From the NCBI RefSeq assembly GCF_008831285.2, contig NC_045145.1, forward strand, positions 21,096,040 to 21,160,039: a stretch of 64,000 bases of DNA, written 5' to 3'. The position numbers and the translations under genes were made by a program. Shown piece after piece: positions 24,401 to 37,836 of this stretch. The stretch is from Nymphaea colorata (Eukaryota > Streptophyta > Magnoliopsida > Nymphaeales > Nymphaeaceae). The notes under the pieces are model-generated. The model had not been told where the DNA came from. It saw only the letters and a list, made by a program, of their open reading frames with translations, and searched no databases. Position 1 is the first letter of the stretch. Each line of letters begins with the position of its first letter.

Positions 24401-27400
24401 CACTTTTGTCATCCCAGTCTGTTTGAGAAGTGCTCTCAACAATCTGACAGAAGGTACACGACACTGATTAGACTGGAAAGAAGCAAGAAAAGCAGAAGGG
24501 GGGAGAATGTGAGTGGTAAAGGATGGAAAAGAAGGTATCGCTCAGTGTCAAGATGCAAAGAAGTTCACTTATACATACACTTCCATCCATAATTTTGTCT
24601 GATATAAACCCAACAATTTCCTCCTCCCTGGTTTCAAATATTGGCATGGCAATTTGTGCAATACAACCCAAAGATTGCAGGATGGCAGGAAGATGAGTTT
24701 TTTTCTCGAGCATATCCACCAGATGCTGAACTTCCAGGAAGAAACACCACCCCATGTAAGAACCTAGGTCATTATAATGTAACAGATGCTTGCATCTAAA
24801 ACTTACATGCAATTTCTGAACATGGTGAACATTTATCCTCGATAAAGACAAAAAAGCCAACAAACCTTATAAAGCAATGAAAGTGACTTAAGGCCATCGT
24901 CGATTGTTATTGCAGCAAGAGCTTGCACTGAGTATTTGGCTTGCTTCCTTGTACCTTCTAAGCATAGTCTCTCTAATAAAATGTCTACTGATCTGAAATA
25001 AAATAAGAACGTGAACATCAAGCTAAGATTTATGTGAAATGACCCAGACCTTTGAAGTGTAAATAGTCATACCCAGCCAACATTGGGAGTTGATCTCTAA
25101 TAGATCCACCAGCCTTTGCAAGAATATGCACAATTCCTTCCTTGATTGTCTCATTATCATCTTTGAGGAGAAGGACTAGTTGTTCTTCTGCCCCTCTAAA
25201 AATTGATGGAAAGAAACTTGCAAGGATCTGAAAAGTAAACAAGAGATGAAAATATACAACAGTAAATGCTACAAGGATACATGATGTGTCTTAAGAACTG
25301 ACATGTACAAAATGTGTGCAGAAAGAGGTGCATTTTCTGACACTGATTCGGCTGGAATTATGTAATAGGAATCTGTGTACAGTTTCTAAGGATAACCAGA
25401 GCCGAATGAAGCCAAAACTGTCCATGAAAATAAAGCTTCCAGAGTGAGTTGACATTGAGGTAACTCACTAAAGATACCCCAAATATGGGGACAGATCCTC
25501 ATAGAAACTCCAATATATATGTATATCCCCTTGCAAAATCTAAGAACCTTTTTCTCAAGCTATCCAATCACCAAAGGCTTAATTTAGAAAGAACCATTTG
25601 CTACAAGTAAATTCGAGCACAATAAATATTGTCATTCCTGACAGATTTATGAAGAAGAAGCTCATAAATGATTTCTTTCACATGCTCCTTGTTGATGAGA
25701 ATGAAAGAACATTTGCTTGATAATATGCTTAGGAACTATACTCCATGTATATCCTGCTGTGGAAAGTAAAAAAAAATCAGGTCATCCAATTACCAAAGGT
25801 TTAGTTCAGATAGATCCATTTACCACAAGCAAATTCAAGCATGATAAGACAAGGCTGCCATTCCCAGCAGACTTATGGAGAAGAAGCTCGTCAAGAATTT
25901 CTTTCACATGCTCCTTGTTGAAAAGAATGTAAGAACATTTGATTGACAATGTAGCTAGGAAATCATACAGTGGATGCTTGTCACCAATGGCCTTGAGCAA
26001 GTCATCCTGCAAGAAAAATGAGGAGCATTGTATCAGAAAGTCAGCTACAGCTCACATCTATCAGATCCATCTGCACATGCAGTTGAAAAAGAAGATTAAT
26101 TTAGGTAAAGCAATAGAAAAGAAGCTTTACCCTCGCCATCAATGATTGTGCAGTACCAATGTTATAGTCAAGAAGACTAGTCAAAGTTTTCCAAACATTG
26201 TCATCTTTTAACTGATTAAGCATTTGAAAACTCTCCTCCGCTCTGGAAGGATCTTTAAACAATCGAGACATTGCCCGAACACACCCTAAAGTTCTCTTTA
26301 GGATATCAGGGGCATCATTATCCTGCATAAAGCCACGATCTTAAGTGGTTGTGGTACATTGCAGTACAAATATTTTAACATCAGACAAAAAAAGGACCTA
26401 ACAGAACCTGGTACTTCTTTCTCAGCATAAGATAACTCTGCAGTTCCTCCTGCAACCTGCAATTGAAAAAGGAAGTACCTGAGAATCTGGCCAATTGCTA
26501 TAAGCACAAGAAAAGGAAACCACGAGAAACTCTAAAATAGGTCTGCTAGAAGGATCAACTTAAATTATTTAAGGCTAACCTCTTTCTCTGCAGAAGAACT
26601 TGCTCAAAAGCCTTTGTTTCAATTTTTTCAAATTCGGAGAAGGCTGCAATCCAATGTTTCATGTAATCCTTCACTGTGATCTCAGTAGGTATCAATGAAT
26701 CTGATAGAAAAATGTCGAGTGTTTCATATCTGAAAAAAGAAAATGCAGTCAAATGCACTTGCTGATTAAACTACACAACAATATCAGTAGGGGATTCAAA
26801 ATTAAAATCACAATGCAAATCAGTCACATGCACCTCAAGTCATTATCATAAAAGCATCTCAAGATCTTTCTAGGTAACCATTTATATTCATCATAATCAA
26901 ATGAAGGATCTGAGCATTTCAAACATCGAAGCCTATATAGTTCCACCAGCCTCTCCTGGGTATACCTTTTGACCGTGATCTGACAGTTGTCAAAAGAAGG
27001 AGTCACTCACATTGTAAGAAGAGGAAAGAAAAAGCTTAGGAAAAGAAAATTCCTTGGCCAGAAAGAAAATGAAAGGAATAGACAAAAAGCAAGTGAAGGA
27101 ACAATACAGATTTGTCTTGAAGACGCTCAGAAACAAGTTTGACAGTCCCAACTGGGATAAGATTTGAAGTATGTTTAATCACATCACAAATTGCTGCAAC
27201 AGCTTGTTCTCGAACATGTTCATCATGATCTGACAAACGATCAGCAAGGGCAGCTGGGAAATATAAATCAGCTCAAGGGTCAACAAAGATGTCCAATACA
27301 ATAATTTTCACAGTAAGATAGATAAAGGAGTAGACTCAAAATTTCTTCCTTACAGATAATTTCAGCAGCATCAGGTCTACAAAAGTTACACAATAGACAA

Positions 27401-30400
27401 GCTTTCACATGTTCAACAGCAGAAATTCGAACTTTTGCTGCACTGTCTGTGAGTTTTTTCAAAAATTCCAAAAAAAGGGGTCGAAACACTTCAGTTATAT
27501 TACTCTCGGGTAATGAAAATATGCGACCAAGCAGGTTTACTGACTTCAGCCTAACATCTAGCTGATCCACCTGCAAAAATTAGAGTTAGATTATCAGGCT
27601 GCAGAATTTTAACATGAATACCATGCAGAGTAACAATTTTGTTATGTTTTCTAAAACCATTGCCCCCTCTACTGCACATAATTAATATTATAAATTTAGA
27701 AGCTAACAAAAATAAGGTCAAAATGATGATTATCTGCATTGAAACCCCATAAAAGTTCAAAAAAAAATGCAAATAATAATAGAAAAAGTCCCAAAATTTT
27801 TTATCTTAATATAAAAAATGAGCTAGAACTATAATTACTAAGGAACTACCTCTGTCAGTGATGTATCTCAGAAAATACTTGCAATGCAAAAACACACCCC
27901 TTCCCTCAAACAAGGAAAAATATCATGTCTTACAGGTACCTGGCATTCTAGTATTCTATATCCATAACTGTTAAGAATCAAACTTTACAGAACATTAAAT
28001 CCTTCTTCACCAAAATGAAGTGTCAAAAGACCAAAAAATCATTTGTGCAGGCATTAACAAAATAACAAGTAGACAAATGCAGGAAATTGTTAATACACAG
28101 AAGAATGGAAGTGAGAAGGAACTACCGATAGTTCTTCAATCATGTATGCAACAACTCCATGTAAGATCTGAGGTGCGCCACAGTAAATCTCATAAATAGC
28201 TTCATGGTGATCAAAATGGCCATTCTGTGAACTTGCAGTCCTTGATAATGCTGATATAAGCAACTTATTTATGCAAGGCTCAAGCTTTACAGCACATTGC
28301 TTAATAACATTCATAGCTAGTCTTCGTCCAGCTGAAGATATATCCTGGTATCCAAAGAATTCCACAGAATCAACCATCAATAATTCTGCCAGAAACATAA
28401 ATTATAAACCACAATGATACAATCTGTTCAGCGATGTTACTTGACCTACCTTTTTTTGTTGACCAAGTGCAGCTAACAAAGCAAGTACAGGTTCCTCTTG
28501 GACATCCTCACTCTCATCAATTAAGAGGACCATAATTGACTGCATTGACATAAGGACAGCTTCTGGATGATCATTACTGCAATCACAAAGATACTTCCAT
28601 GAATACAGGATAATGAAGGAAACATTATTTTCACCACGTGACAAGTTCAGCCATATAAACAGATCACGCATCAGATGTAACTACCAAATGCATCACTTGC
28701 GTAAAGCAAATATTCCACATAAAGGCAGGGAAAAACATCCCATCACACAGATCAAACACAAAGTAACAATGAAAAAGCTGTTAACAATGATGGCAATAGC
28801 TTAGAGTCTTAGACATTGGAGTTCGAAGTATTTCCCCCTTTTAGGCAGGAGAGGAGGATTGTCAGGAGCATTGAAGAATAAAATTATGAAACATATCAGG
28901 AGAAACTGATCCCCAAAATGTCATTCTACCGAAACTCCATCCCAACCATGTTTAACTATGAATGAAAAAGATCCACAGGATTCTAAAAGATCCACAGGAT
29001 TCTAATCCAATATACTACACCATTTACTTCCAAGAAAAATAAGTTTCACACGTTAATGAAAACTTTTTCAAATTAATACTTTGTCCAAAAAACAGATAAT
29101 TCTGATTTTGTGTTTCAATAATTTGAACTTTAAAGCTTAGTCCAAGAACATGGGAATATCGGAATATTCTTGAGCCGGAGTTGCTTTATTAACTGAAAAT
29201 TTAGAAACTTTTTAAATAGTAATAAACTTAACTGAAAGATTATCTAAACCATAGAAAAACTGTGTTAATAGGACGACAAAAAACATGCCAAGCAATGTGC
29301 AGCTCACTTGGCTAGGGAGTTGGCATAAAAATAGGAGGAGGTTAAGAGTGCAGTAGAGAGGTGCATCTCTCAACCAGCTTTTAGCTGGATGCAGTTTACC
29401 AACTAAAAACAATGATGAAACCACTATTTTGAAATAGGAAACCTTTTATCATGCTTTCAGCATCAAATCGACAATTGCAAGTACCATTGCTAAAGCTGCA
29501 ATGTTTCAAAATTTCAGTTATATTTGTGACTGCAACTTAAATTGTATAACAAGGAAAATCAGGATTTTCAAAAATTTGCATGTTTTCCTGAGTTTGGAAG
29601 ATTCTCCAATCCCAATCCAGTATGCAAGTAGAATAATGAGTATTTCAACCATTGTCACAAATACTGGCATTTTTTCCCCAAAAGAAAAACAAGAAAAAGG
29701 AAACCAAAAAAATGAAATTTGTGATATTTTGCAAATGTAATATCAAAATAAACATATCACATTTTTATGCTTTTCTAAAAAAAGTTAATACATTTTAAAT
29801 TTTTGATGCTTCTTTTGAGAATTATCAGTAACACACCTAAAGTTTGACAATTGAAGAAAAAAACAAGTTAGTATAAGTTATCTATCACAGCCCACAAGAT
29901 GGAAAACCAGGCAAGAATAAGTAAGCTTTGATCCTTTTTCATCACCAATCTAAACCGTTTCAATTTTCAACAACGCAACATAACCTCCAATGCAAAATGC
30001 TCCCCATAATTAAAGCTAATGCAGGAAAAGCTGTTGGGTTTGTGAAAGCAGCAGCAGTAAGCTGCATAGTTCAACTTTCTCTTGATAATCATTCTCCCTG
30101 AGAAATCAATAATATAAAAATGAAAAGTGTACTGCAATAGCAATAACAGACATTTAAGGTTTTCATTTGCTACAAAAACAATTATTACTGAAAAAAAGTA
30201 ACAACAGGTGAACTTTATGATAGAGAGGACCTCAAAGGCAGAAAGTGCAGTATATTAATATTGCTTCTATTTAATCATAATATGCTAGAAACAACCAAAT
30301 GCGAAAGAATTTAACTTTATTAGCTCAAAATATTCAATGGAATAAAAGCAATTGACACAGTAGCTAGTTAAAACAAATTAGATACAGGTCATTCTACTGG

Positions 30401-33400
30401 ATTCACAATTTCATACAGCTCCCTAATCTTGAAAGCTCTTCAAAAGCAAGCTGCAGCAGATGGTTAGGCCATTAATCTTAAAGATGCAGAGTCTTGGACT
30501 TCCTATTTCCGGTGGAAGCTCTTTCTTTTTTTGTATATATGTGAACTGGTTTTATAAGCCGTATTACTAAACTCAAGTATCAGCATTGAAGTTAGTCAAC
30601 TTAGTCTTCCTCAAAAGATTAGCTCGTCCTGAACTCAAACACACAAGGTAAACATGTAATGCTCTTGTCTATTAAAATGCACAAGGGCAGTGTTATCCGT
30701 ATCGCACGATATGGGCCCATATTGTGCGACACGTATTGTATAGGTTTGAAAAACCTATACGATACGCCCACGATACATGATACGCTTGTGTATCGTAGGC
30801 GTATCGACTGTATCGTGCGATACGGGGGTCATACCGTATCATACGATACAGGGATAAAATGATTTTTGTAGTTTTTTACAAAAGAACCCCTCTCCCCCTC
30901 TTTCTAAGCATGTCTAAAAGTTGTGAGAGGGAAAAGTTTTACTAGTTTTGCTACAAAAATCGCCCATTTATGTGATAAATCGTCAATTTAGAGGAGAACT
31001 CGTTTGTCGATAAGAAGGTTTACTCATGGTCCATGGGGATGATAGGACCTTAACTGATGATAATTATAATATATTATTTGTTGTAAACTTGTAATGTAAT
31101 CTAAAAAACTTTAAAGTTTAAACTTTAAAGTTGTGATGGATGTTTATTATGTTGCTATGAATTTATTATTTGTCATTTCTAAATGTGTTGTTAACATATT
31201 ATGGCTTATGAATGACGTGGTGAGTTTTTTTTTTATATAGAACACATTTTTTTCAATTTTTTTTGTTTTACCTGATTTTACCGATTTTTTCTCTATTTTT
31301 TCTAATATTTTAAAATTTTTTATGAATTAAAAAAATTAATTTATGATACGTTACGCTACGTTTACGATACAATGTATAGGATAGGTTGGCCCGACCGATA
31401 CATGTTACGATATGCTTTTTACAGCACTGCACAAGGCTCTCATCAGTTATACTACTGAAGAACAGGATGTCAACAATTATGCTAGTGAAAAAGTGTTGCT
31501 GATTATATATTTTATGAAATACGACAGCATGATCGATTCATGATACTTCTAAGAAGAAAGTGGGAGATTTATCTGCAGGTGAAAAGATTGACCATATATG
31601 ATCCCACATGAATACATAGAAATGCAAGATAATGGATATGAAATTTTCATGAGCAATAGAACCTAAAGATGTGTAGGTCAGACATGCAGACTGCTACCCA
31701 ATGCAGTGCAACCATACTCGTCAGGAGGTAATAAGGGCCCTTTTAAGAAGGTTAATTTGCTACGTTAAATGATAACATGAACCATCTACAGATCAGAAAG
31801 CACTCTCTAGTAACAACCAAAATGCATGTATGGCACCTTAATCAAAGTTCAGACCAAGCAATGAGCTGATGATTGAGTTTGACTTCACGAGAAAGGCTCT
31901 GAAAATACCTGGCAACTGAGAGAAATGTAGTGAATATTTCTCTAACTAAATCATTGCATTCAAGATCCAGCAGGACAACACATGACCTATATTTTCCTAG
32001 AGTCTCCAGAATAGCAATACTTCTTCCAAAGGATGGACTATTTATCTCACTTAAACTGGTAAGTGTCCCCACAATTAGAGAAAATGCTTCCTGTCAAAAG
32101 ATAGTTAACTTTATTCAGTCAAATTAAACACCATGACATAACAATTTAGCCTTTGTCAAGAGTATAAGCTGTGTCAGAAACGTAAAAGACAAGAATTCTG
32201 GACCTGGTATAGGCAAGCTCAAAAGCAAAGGCATGGAAAACCAGCTATATTCAGAAGATTTAGCTGGCAATAAAGCATGGACAAGGAAGAGACAGAATGA
32301 TACCTTTAGTACATCATCAGTATAAGGAGGCTCTGGTGCCATAATCCTCATTGTTTCACAAATGCAAGCTGCCACCAAAAGCTGGACATCCCTATCTTGG
32401 TGCTTCAGATATTCTTCCTTAGCAACTGTATTTGCACATGATTGTACGGACCCCAACAACGATTTGGAGGGTGACTGATCAATCTCAGAAAGACAAATTT
32501 CTGCTTGCTGTATGTACAGGTGGAACACCACACATCAGACTGAAGCATGACAAAGTAATATCAGATAGCCAGGATAAACTATCTCATCTCAATGACAGCA
32601 GACTCAAACAGTTTAAAGTAACAGCATTCATAATGGAGGTTTGGTATACGTTATGGAAAAGAAAGAACCTTCATGACCAACAGACTATTCAAGTGTGTGT
32701 CAATCTGTAAGGGTACCTTATTCCCTGATCCCTTTAACATGCTGTTGATAAATGATAACATATGGAGATGATTTGGTTGCAGTGGAGATCTAGTGGAGTG
32801 ATCGCAGGTGAACTTCTGCTCCTAAGGCCTAGTGAGTACTCAACTTCATGTATTCATTGAGAAAGATATGATTTTTCAAGGATAGGTATGCACCATCCAA
32901 TAGCTCCTGCGTGATTCACAGGGTTTAACAAAGTGTACTGGCAACTTAAAATAATCTGATTATCTCCCATCTTGCTGCTTTCCTCAATGTATCAAATGTC
33001 ACATTCAGGATGAAACTTGGTAAGATGCTAAACCCCACATGGTTTCAAGCAAAAAGGAAAAACCACAGAACCTTAAATTTATCTATCGATGATCGAGACT
33101 AAAGTTTAATTGGCTATGCTCAAGAAATGAAGAGGCAGCAAAAACGGCCTGAATTAAGCGACGGAACCATCATGAAAGGTCTGCCTCCAAATTACTTAGA
33201 AACCTACAAGTGCCAAATCACAAGACGAACGCAAGGAAAAGCATATAAAGTCAAAAGACTTAATCCCCCAGCATGCTCATTGAAACGACAAGGGGAAATC
33301 CAGAGAACAGGGTCCATAAAGACTTCCAACTACGATCTTTGACCTACCAAATTAAGTTTTACGATCCACAGGAAACAAAGTTTAGAACGTCATGGTTAGC

Positions 33401-34299
33401 AAGCGAAGAAGCAACCTGATGAGTTCCAATAAACAACGGAAAACTTTAGTGTTTACCCTAGAGGTAGCTTGGATTACCAAATGACAAATTGAAAAGGAAA
33501 ATATGAAATGTTAGCGCAACAAGAAAAGAGCTACAGTGTCGAGAAGGGGAAAAAGAGAAATCGGTGAAAATTCAACACTAGTTGGCACGACTTCCTTCTT
33601 TCCACCAAAAAAGTAAAAACTCTTCTTTTGTTACATAATGTGTCATCTATTAAAAATGAACGATGAAATTTACTCTTTTTACCAAGTTGACAGAAAAGTA
33701 AGCTAAGAAATAAATAAGAAGGGCGATTCCGCAAAAAATTGCACGACGAAGCGATCAAGGTCACGAAAACACATTGTTGAGAAAAAAAAAATCAAACGGA
33801 GAACTGAAATTGGACGAAAGATAGAAAACGGAAGGGAGGGACTTCTCTAGCACTGGAGAGGAACTTCCGGAGTAATCGTCCGAATACTCCAAAAGAGTTC
33901 CTCCTCCCGCAAGGGAAAGGAAAGTGAACAAGCGAAGCTGCAAAAAGCATTTCACTTCAGACCAACATTGCCAAAAGTAGACAATTACAGAGTGTAGCCC
34001 GATATAGCCAGCAATGACCATCAAGACACGTTAAAAAACAGAAATTCAACCACGTCATCCAGAAAGTAGGCGAAATTTGACAGATGTGAGACAGGAACAC
34101 CATCTTGTCCTTCACGGACGCAAAGAAGCCGGCAATTTGAGAATGATAACGCGAAATTAGCTGCAAAATCCCCCCAAAGGATGGTGAAGGAGGGGAAACC
34201 CCTTACCTTTAGAAGCTTCAAAAGAGAAGCCTTCGACTGCGGAGGCTTCTCGAGCTTAGACCCTACTTCTTTCAGCTTCTGGCGGAGGTTCTGCGCCAT
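16353..34299 (-). CDS. PDS5: Sister chromatid cohesion protein PDS5 (32 exons; one frameshift)
   Basis: PDS5 is the HEAT-repeat cofactor that binds cohesin (SCC1/SCC3) and regulates cohesion, DNA repair and meiosis in the nucleus. Exons (high to low): 34299-34207, 32507-32304, 32090-31909, 28576-28450, 28344-28126, 27570-27354, 27253-27108, 26979-26834, 26729-26580, 26456-26408, 26322-26131, 26006-25824, 25227-25073, 24992-24866, 24725-24579, 24443-24384, 24249-24113, 23972-23855, 23654-23520, 23430-23228, 21434-21278, 21109-20972, 20657-20571, 20474-19786 (or to 19711), 19669-19574, 18455-18376, 17668-17617, 17518-17360, 17255-17218, 17138-17070, 16988-16846, 16555-16353. Apart from exon 24 every junction keeps phase. 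Start MAQNLRQKL matches the family; landmarks include APEPPYTDD, DDHP-like NDHPEAV, RRLAMNVI, CAPQIL-like GAPQIL, DQLDVRLK. Exon 24 lacks one base near 20041: as written, translation stops at 20034 after about 1,270 residues. With normal frame the protein would be about 1,630-1,660 residues, as in PDS5A/B. Intron after exon 26 is GC-AG. Confidence 0.96.
16606..16764. repeat. Direct repeat in PDS5 intron 31
   Basis: AATTGCAATAAAAACAAGTA... at about 16606-16660 recurs almost unchanged at about 16708-16764, both ending in a GTGAGAGAGAG tract. Confidence 0.85.
20034..20046 (-). other. Single-base frameshift and premature stop in PDS5 exon 24
   Basis: On the minus strand the lysine-rich stretch AAGCATAAAAAGAATTAG reads KHKKN-stop. 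Adding one A to the A5 run (plus-strand T5 at 20041-20045) would give KKELEDNLNGG and continue in the second open frame to the splice donor. Exon 24 is 689 or 764 nt depending on donor, in both cases one short of a multiple of three between two phase-0 junctions. A homopolymer sequencing error is the leading alternative to a real mutation. Confidence 0.85.
21774..21842. repeat. Perfect 23-bp minisatellite, three copies
   Basis: Three identical head-to-tail units (ACAAATAATAAAGCATCC..., starts 21774, 21797, 21820) in PDS5 intron 20. Lack of any difference between copies points to recent expansion. Confidence 0.95.
25525..25775 (-). pseudogene. Decayed duplicate of PDS5 exon 12 in intron 12
   Basis: The stretch resembles exon 12 and its flanks (25780-26015) along most of its length. 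On the minus strand it still reads CSFILINKEHVKEIIYELLL, against CSYILFNKEHVKEILDELLL in the real exon. The 5' part of the exon copy is shortened. The donor GTGGTAAATGG has become GTAGCAAATGG, which removes the GT and creates an in-frame TAG. It cannot be spliced as the original was and is best read as a dead exon copy. Confidence 0.85.
28577..31908 (-). other. PDS5 intron 3 (3.3 kb), host of the hAT-like insertion
   Basis: The largest PDS5 intron, splitting a serine codon between AG (exon 3) and T (exon 4). Apart from the transposon at 30688-31429 I see only AT-rich unique sequence and no extra exon. Confidence 0.8.
30688..31429. mobile_element. hAT-like non-autonomous DNA transposon in PDS5 intron 3
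   Basis: A 742-bp segment bounded by CAGTGTTAT at the left and the inverted CAGTGCTGT at the right (7 of 9 bases match). It is flanked by 8-bp direct repeats CACAAGGG (30680-30687) and CACAAGGC (31430-31437), 7 of 8 matching. A CAGTG/CAGGG terminus with 8-bp target duplications is the hAT signature. Both ends are rich in TATCG/CGATA sub-repeats that can fold into hairpins; the middle is AT-rich. There is no transposase frame, so it would need a helper element. Confidence 0.75.
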
Positions 34300-37200
34300 C
34301 TCAACCCTCGTCCCACTCCTTCTCCTCCTCCTCTTCTTCTTCTTCTTCCGTCGCAGGTAGATAATGATGCGACTCAGAGATTACGCTCCGATTCCTTCCG
34401 CCATCACAGAGTCGCGAGCGAGCGGAACCGAGAGCGAGAGAAAGAGAGAGAGAGAGGGCAGTGTGGAATCGAAACGGAGAATGTGATCGGATTAAATGAA
34501 GCGTGTCCGAAGGGCTTTGAGTTCCGGATCAACAGCACTGCACGGATTGCCTAAAAAGGACACGGGATTAGTAAAAATCACGAATTCAGAATTCGAAGCC
34601 AAGGCGCCCTCGTTGACGAAAATGCCCTCAAGAGAACATACCTTATGCGTTCACCTCATCGAGCTCAACTTATATAAGTAGAGAGCTATAAGCTTGCACC
34701 ATGTTGATAGAAGTTTATATTTTAAATAATTTAAACTTACTTACTGGAGTTCTACGGTTTAGCTGAAATAATTTGTAGACATTAACTTGCCTCCCTTCAT
34801 TTTTTGAGTTAGCGGCGAGAACTCTTTGTGGGTATTTGATTGGTTTGAGATGAAGATATGAGGTGATATGAGATTTCGAGTTCTTAAAACATGAGATCCG
34901 AGACTCTAGGTTTTTAACAAGAACTTGAAGTTTTTTGCTTGAAATATAAAGGATGAGTATATTTTATCATAATGTTGAGAGGACTGAAACCATCCACCCT
35001 TCTACCATCTTTCCACAATACATGCATACTTACTAGTATCTCGAGTTAGTTGTCTCCACGATACTTCAACTTCAGTGTCTCTTATTTGAAAAATAAAAAG
35101 TTGATATCTTGATTTTTGAAAACTCTAAACAGTGATTAACCGCTTATCAACCCTTGCCTAGTCCATTGTGCCAACTCCCTCGAAAATTACATAAATTGTC
35201 TGAGTTTGCTATCCTTGCTTACGAAAAAATCGTAAATCTCGTGGCAAGTTTTTCTTGTTTTGACTTGAAAGAAAATGAAATTGACTTGCAATGAAAGTTT
35301 TTGGTCACATCCATTGAATTGAGGCATAGAGATCACACTTTCCAATCTAAAGTTTGGAGCTATTAAAGATGCCCCATAAGTCTTTCCTGACTTTAGTTCA
35401 ACAACTTGTTTATAAAGTTCACGGATCCCCAAACTTAATTTGGTAGAATCGTAGAACTATTCTCAACATTGACATGTCCATACAGGACTGGAGGAAGCAA
35501 AGTGGGCTTGCGTTTGTCGTGGGCGTTTTCGTAAATCCCCGAGAAATAGAGGGACATGGATGTCAAACGGGCGAGAAAAGGCATGAGGACGATTTGGTAA
35601 TTTCACCTCCTCCTCGTTGTCCGAACATCTTGTCACCTAACAGGGCTTCATCATGGGAGCGCCTAGGGGATCGGGGTCTCCTCCCATAAGAGGATCCTTA
35701 ATGCGAGCGACGAACCCACCCAGTCGCGAGGAAACATGCAATCTCCACCGCCCGCCTCGAGATCGACGGCCCCAAACCGACCTCACTTCTACCCCAGCGC
35801 AGGGAGAATTTGGTACCGTGACGTTCCCGTTCAAATTTGAGTTGAAGAACGTCGTCATAAAATCGGCTCCCTACGGGCATTATAAAAAAAAAGAAACTCT
35901 CAACTATTTAAAAAAATAAATTATTTTTAAACAAATTAAAACGAGGCAAGTCCCTGAGCGTTAACACCCGCATGTTTTTAAATAAATATTAAGGTCAGCT
36001 TATATTTTGGGCATAAATAAATAAAACTTTTTTACTTAATTAAAATACGAAATAGATAAATAAATAGCAAGGCTTGTGTGGTATGGCTTCGTGTTCACCT
36101 ATTATGCTTCTGCAAACGGGGTCCGTTTAAAATCAGTTAAATGCATTGAAAATCGAAATTAATTTGAAGTACGTTAAATAAAAAAAGTAAGAAGAAAAGT
36201 TTGACTAGTGCCAACGGTGCAGGGGCGAAGCTGATATGTTTTTTTCATAAGTAATTCCTGAGGGGGGCTTAAACTTCTTGGAAAATGTAAAGTAGTGACA
36301 CCTTATAAACTCAAGCTTGAACCTAACTCAACAATACAATGTCGAGCTCAAACTTGACTTGTCTAACTCATTTTTCTGTTAAACATGTCTGCTTATTTTT
36401 TACTCGTTTAACTCATTTAACATCATTTAGTTGCTACTCAATTATTTACTTTTTCTTTACAATTCAACATCCATATAGTCGGGTGAGTTGAGTTTAAACA
36501 AATCCAATTCTTACAACCCAAACTCTACTCATTTAAAATTTCTAGTATACATTTGAACTTGAGCTCGACTCGTAGCTTTGGTCGAGCTTGGACGAGCATG
36601 TTTGAATCAAACTCGAGTTGGCTCGACTTATTGTGTAGCCCTACCCTACCTCCAAAGCCTTGAGTGGGAAGTGGGTTGCCATTAGCCCAACAGTGCACCC
36701 TCACCTTTTGCGGCTCAAGGGAGCAACGCCTTTAGGAATCGAAATATTGATACACCATCTATGTGACCCTTGTCTTTGATCAGTTATGCTGCGACCCTCG
36801 AGGTAAACCCTTCCGACCCTCTCTCCCGCTCTTAGGTTCAAACTTTTTACACTCAATAGAAGCATGCACATCCAAACTTTCTTCAAGGGGTTAAAATGAT
36901 TAATGTGATCTTATCAACAATATGCTCATAACTGAACTCTTACATAAAATCCAAACATTTGCAAAATATTGATACCATTTATAATTTGGTTTAAAGTATT
37001 CTAGGTGAATTTTTTCTATGGATGAGAGATTGTGATCTGCAAGGATAGAATTGCCTCTTTCTAAATTTCCACAGGGGAGCCGTATGCATGTTGTATGAGA
37101 GCTTTTAACGAAACAATAAAATTCGCATAATTATATATTGTCAAATTCTTCATCATCTTCAAGTCTCAAGTTCTTAAAGCAAGCAATGGATTTAAGCTTC

Positions 37201-37836
37201 TTTTTAAGGGAATTCACTTTTTACAAAGCACGTCACTTGTTGGGCAAGGGATCTCGTGGAATGCAATGATCAATGGCTATGCTCAAGTTTGGTGATCTTC
37301 ATGGAGCAATGAAATTATTTAAGAAAATGAAACATATTAGTATGAATATTTAACAACTTTGCCAACGTTTCAATTTTTTTTTATATGGTCAACAAACACT
37401 AGATAGAAATCTAATAGATTATAATCCAAATTAAACAAACACACCCTGCTTTTGGAATAGGGATGCAAATCACCATTCTAATGGTTCAAGAATACTGACA
37501 TTGAAATAAAGAAGAGGGAGACTATCAAATCCCATTTCATGTAGAACATTAAATTTAGTATTATGATTTATGTATCCGATTTAAATCTTACCCGGCTCGA
37601 ATTTAGTATCATAATTTTTACATCCCTATTTACCAGTCCCACCCTCACCTTGGCTAAAATGAAGTCGGTTTGATTCACAATTTAGATCCCTAAGATGGAT
37701 CAGCAATCTGATCCAAATAGTGAATTTCATTTCACTCTAAAATGGATAATGATTCAAACTTCCCGGATCCGTTCTTCCCCATCCTTTCAACGCCTTGCTC
37801 GGTAGTCTCGCTCCCTCCCGATACCAGTAGCACACA
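34300..37836. other. Divergent promoter region between PDS5 and TRM10
   Basis: The two genes point away from each other across 3.5 kb. Next to PDS5 (34310-34460) lies a CT/GA-rich leader and promoter with no clear TATA box. A GC-rich island at about 35490-35870 and a PPR-gene scrap at 37236-37341 are the only notable features. TCGAG-rich repeat-like sequence occurs at about 36300-36640. Confidence 0.5.
37236..37341 (+). pseudogene. PPR (PLS-type) gene fragment
   Basis: Reads GISWNAMINGYAQ, then, after dropping one T from GTTT near 37290, VGDLHGAMKLFKKM. This is the characteristic join of a pentatricopeptide repeat of the plant PLS class (VSWNAMI-GYAQ-G...EAL-LF--M). Only about 100 bp is recognisable and the frame is broken by a single-base insertion, so this is a relic, not a gene. 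The closeness to consensus suggests a recent origin. Confidence 0.75.
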
